The notes under the pieces were generated by a model, which had not been told where the DNA came from, made no database searches, and saw only the letters and a list, made by a program, of their open reading frames with translations. Shown here in pieces: positions 61,801 through 64,000 of a stretch of 64,000 nucleotides of DNA. Where the stretch lies: contig NC_035161.2 of NCBI RefSeq assembly GCF_001659605.2, forward strand, positions 27,823,691 to 27,887,690. Direction: 5' to 3'. A program made the position numbers and the translations under genes. The first letter of the stretch is position 1. Each line of letters opens with the position of its first letter. The stretch is from Manihot esculenta (lineage: Eukaryota; Streptophyta; Magnoliopsida; Malpighiales; Euphorbiaceae).

Positions 61801-61944
61801 TATGGCATGAAACACATGCGTGCATTTGCCAATATCTGCAACAGTGGGGTTTCTCAAGCCTCCATGGAAGAAGCTTCAACCGCCGCGTGCAGTGGCCTTA
61901 ACGCTGGACTATGGCATCCTTCAAATCAAGGTTATAGTGCTTAA
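58825..61944 (+). CDS. vacuolar processing enzyme (legumain, C13), beta-VPE-like, nine exons
   Basis: Asparaginyl endopeptidase that matures vacuolar proteins, such as seed storage proteins. Exons: 58825-59055, 59216-59380, 60281-60437, 60529-60614, 60704-60903, 60985-61033, 61128-61337, 61451-61657, 61762-61944; all introns GT-AG, joined frame open, 495 codons plus stop, the normal family length. Residues 1 to about 31 are a hydrophobic signal peptide. Catalytic motifs: YYSDHGGPG (His178), [13 protein letters not shown] (Cys220), and GYGNYRHQ (Asn73, Arg75). One residue is unusual: AGSMGYGN has Met69 where Ser is common. Possible N-glycosylation at Asn138 (NVT) and Asn318 (NAS). The C-terminal propeptide ([20 protein letters not shown]...GYSA) is complete. 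The start is the ATG at 58825; an in-frame TTG upstream was ignored. The beta (seed) assignment rests on overall likeness and on the upstream RY/ABRE sites. It looks functional. Confidence 0.95.
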
Positions 61945-63262
61945 GTTTAGGCAGAAAATGTGCAACTTCCATTACTTAGTTTCTAGCACATAGTTAAAAA
62001 AGAGAAGGCTCCAATTCACCTGCTCCGTTTGGTTGCCTTGCAGTTTGTGGTAGAGAACTATGATGTAGTAATAGTTTGTAGGTACCATGTGTGGTTTCCT
62101 GAGTTACAATGGATTGTTCTATTGTTTTGGGACCCATCTAGGTCGAGAATTATATTCTAGAACCTTTGTACATATCTCAATATGATAGTAATGATGGCTT
62201 TAAGGTTTGGTTGGTCCACTGTTCTTTATTTTCGTGGCTGAAAAATTTCAAATTCCAGATTTTTGTTGTAGGCCACGCGTTTTCGACATTGAAGAAGTAA
62301 TTATTAAAGCCAATAAGATTTATTCATCTGTATTCCATTCTCCTTAAAAGTAAAGTCTACCTAATTGAGGGCTATTGGTTACGGCGGATCGTTTTCAGAA
62401 GATGTGTGGAGGTCAATCAGAGGAGAGTGAATAAGCTTACAGAGAGAAAAGAGATGGGTGCAGAAACGATTCGATTGTCGTTATCAGCTTTTGGACGTGA
62501 TGGGACGAAACAATTTTGAGCGACCTCTTTCTCGAAGGATGATGTTGTTTTGTTTTTTTATTTGCATAGCTGAGCGCTTCTCATCCGTCCATTCTGCTAA
62601 TTAAGCTTGAAATCATTTGTCATTGAAATTTAAAGCCCAATTTTCAAAGGTAGTGGCTGTGATGATGCTGTTTCGTTTTTATTTGCATATTAAAGCAATT
62701 CTAATCCGTCCATTCTGCTAACTGAGCTTTGAAATCATTTAGGTTCATTAAACGTTTTCTTAAGTGTTTACTTTGGAGTTAAAATTTATCAATTTCCCTT
62801 TGTGAGTAGGATGATTTTTCTTGGAAAATGATGTGATTGGATTTCCATTTTCTTGCTTCTGAATGATTGCAATGCATTTATATTATCGAAAGGCTCTATT
62901 TTCTTGAATGGGCTCGATCCACTGGGCTCCATCTCCCCAAACCCGTAGTTTTGAAACCGCATATGAATTGTATTCACCCCAAATTAAAAAAAAATAAATG
63001 AATAAAATATTGAAACAAAAGTTGATTATCAATTACGTGACAACAATACTTCATTGAGATTCAGGATTAGGCTTTGGAGATTTTGATCTTAGACGATCAC
63101 AAATTAACAATTATTTAGTTAGGAAAATTATTAGATGGACCTTAGAATGTGAGTCTCATTTACACTTGTTTATATGAATTTAAATAAATATTTCTCATTT
63201 AATTAAATATTTATATTTAAATTTATATATTCATTATACACGTATTTTTATATATACTGATC
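61945..63262. other. downstream of VPE, no further gene seen
   Basis: The 3' UTR of VPE probably occupies the first 250-300 bp. A direct repeat follows (see next entry). 62750-63262 is AT-rich, without a supported frame. Confidence 0.6.
62538..62740. repeat. direct repeat of about 78 bp
   Basis: GATGATGTTGTTTTG...CCGTCCATTCTGCTAATTAAGC (62538-62617) is repeated with small changes at 62660-62740 (GATGATGCTGTTTCG...CCGTCCATTCTGCTAACTGAGC). The role is unknown; it is probably a local duplication. Confidence 0.8.
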
Positions 63263-64000
63263 TTAATTTTTATATTAATAAAATTTTATCAAATAAAGAG
63301 AGATATCATCCAAAAAATAAATGATTATGCCTAATAGGTTCTATAATCAAAATATGAACAGTTAGAGTGGCATGACGATTGAATTTATCTAATAGAAATA
63401 TTCGTTTTAGTGTCTAACAAAAATTTATAATTATTCAAAATCAAATTCAGTTCAAAAATATCTAAATATAGAGATCGAAGAGGTTAAACCACTTGCAAAC
63501 AGTACATAAAAATGCAGTCATTGAAATGCAAAAATTTTAAAACTTTTATTTTCATAAAAAATAAAATGTCCGATTTGTAATCAGTAACCAAATCCTTCAA
63601 TGCATTAACTATCCGAGAATTACTGAGTTCTCGGCAGTTCCAACACAGGACAATCATTGCTTTCAGCTATCCCGACATTTGACGGGATGGACCGTTTTAT
63701 TATTATCTGTCAAATTAACATTCGCAGGGGAGTGTGGTTAGAGGCATACTGTTGAGAGGAAGGAAAACTTGTAGCATCATCATCCCCTCTAAAGAATACC
63801 ATAAATCTGCTAAAGAGGTCTGCATATTTTAAAAATTGATTGTATTATATGTGAGAAACATTTCCACCATACAGATATCATAAGTGATTATCAGAATATT
63901 TCTGGAGCTCTTAATAGGGACAACAATATCTTCTTTTTCATCGATAGTCAATTGACGCAAATCGTTTTACATGGGAAAAAAAAGGAGTTAGGTTTAAGGA
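63263..64000 (-). mobile_element. internally deleted LINE, third copy, runs off right edge
   Basis: The 3' end (TATTAATAAAATTTTATC on the plus strand, 63271 onward) matches those at 15895 and 49130. Then come endonuclease N-terminal sequence (about 63550-63660), the ORF1 C-terminus, and the same direct join to the ORF1 N-terminus near 63780-63820 as in the 50-kb copy. It is missing a further 300 bp or so of endonuclease, replaced by about 95 bp of unrelated sequence (63450-63545). Confidence 0.75.

Overview
The window is nuclear DNA of a flowering plant. The genes have short GT-AG introns, the intergenic DNA is very AT-rich, and plant-type Ty3/gypsy elements, L1-type LINEs, solo LTRs and a hAT-like MITE make up most of the sequence. 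The eudicot type, possibly Malpighiales/Euphorbiaceae, is a weak guess from overall character only. No rRNA, tRNA or CRISPR was found.

Layout. (1) 1-4283: the 5' part of a minus-strand Ty3/gypsy element (LTR, iMet primer site, gag, start of protease) that runs off the left edge. It has inserted into (2) 4284-8692, the ORF1 and endonuclease/RT part of an L1-type LINE. (3) 8693 to about 51480: a decayed tandem array whose unit is [AT-rich downstream region B - pectin methylesterase gene on the minus strand - upstream region C - 14-bp junction site S]. Three intact four-exon pectinesterase genes of the PPME1-like (pollen) type remain, at 11874-13247, 22405-23775 and 42975-44348. A fourth unit (18444-20990) has lost its gene, and a fifth (50620-51480) is a stub. 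The array has been opened by a 13.45-kb Tat-lineage gypsy element (24968-38421, TSD AATAT), solo LTRs at 15961-17501 (TSD ATTAT) and 46553-48656 (TSD AAAAC), LINE fragments and microsatellites. (4) 52709-55389: a third solo LTR of the same family as the leftmost element (TSD ATATT), carrying a 466-bp hAT-like MITE. (5) 55395-58650: AT-rich intergenic DNA with a relic of region B. (6) 58825-61944: an intact nine-exon vacuolar processing enzyme (legumain) gene of 495 codons, closest to the seed beta-VPE type, with an ABRE-like site, an RY motif and a TATA-like box just upstream. (7) 61945-64000: downstream DNA ending in another deleted LINE copy.

The cellular genes are four: three near-duplicate secreted pectinesterases that would de-esterify homogalacturonan in the cell wall, and one vacuolar cysteine protease. 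They do not form a pathway. The most informative structure is how the transposons date and order the pectinesterase duplications. Paralogous empty sites are visible for two solo LTRs and two LINE insertions. A LINE's two ends, with matching 14-bp target duplications, lie on opposite sides of the PME1 unit. The Tat element carries a second, collapsed copy of its whole 3' module (antisense ORF, polypurine tract, LTR start).
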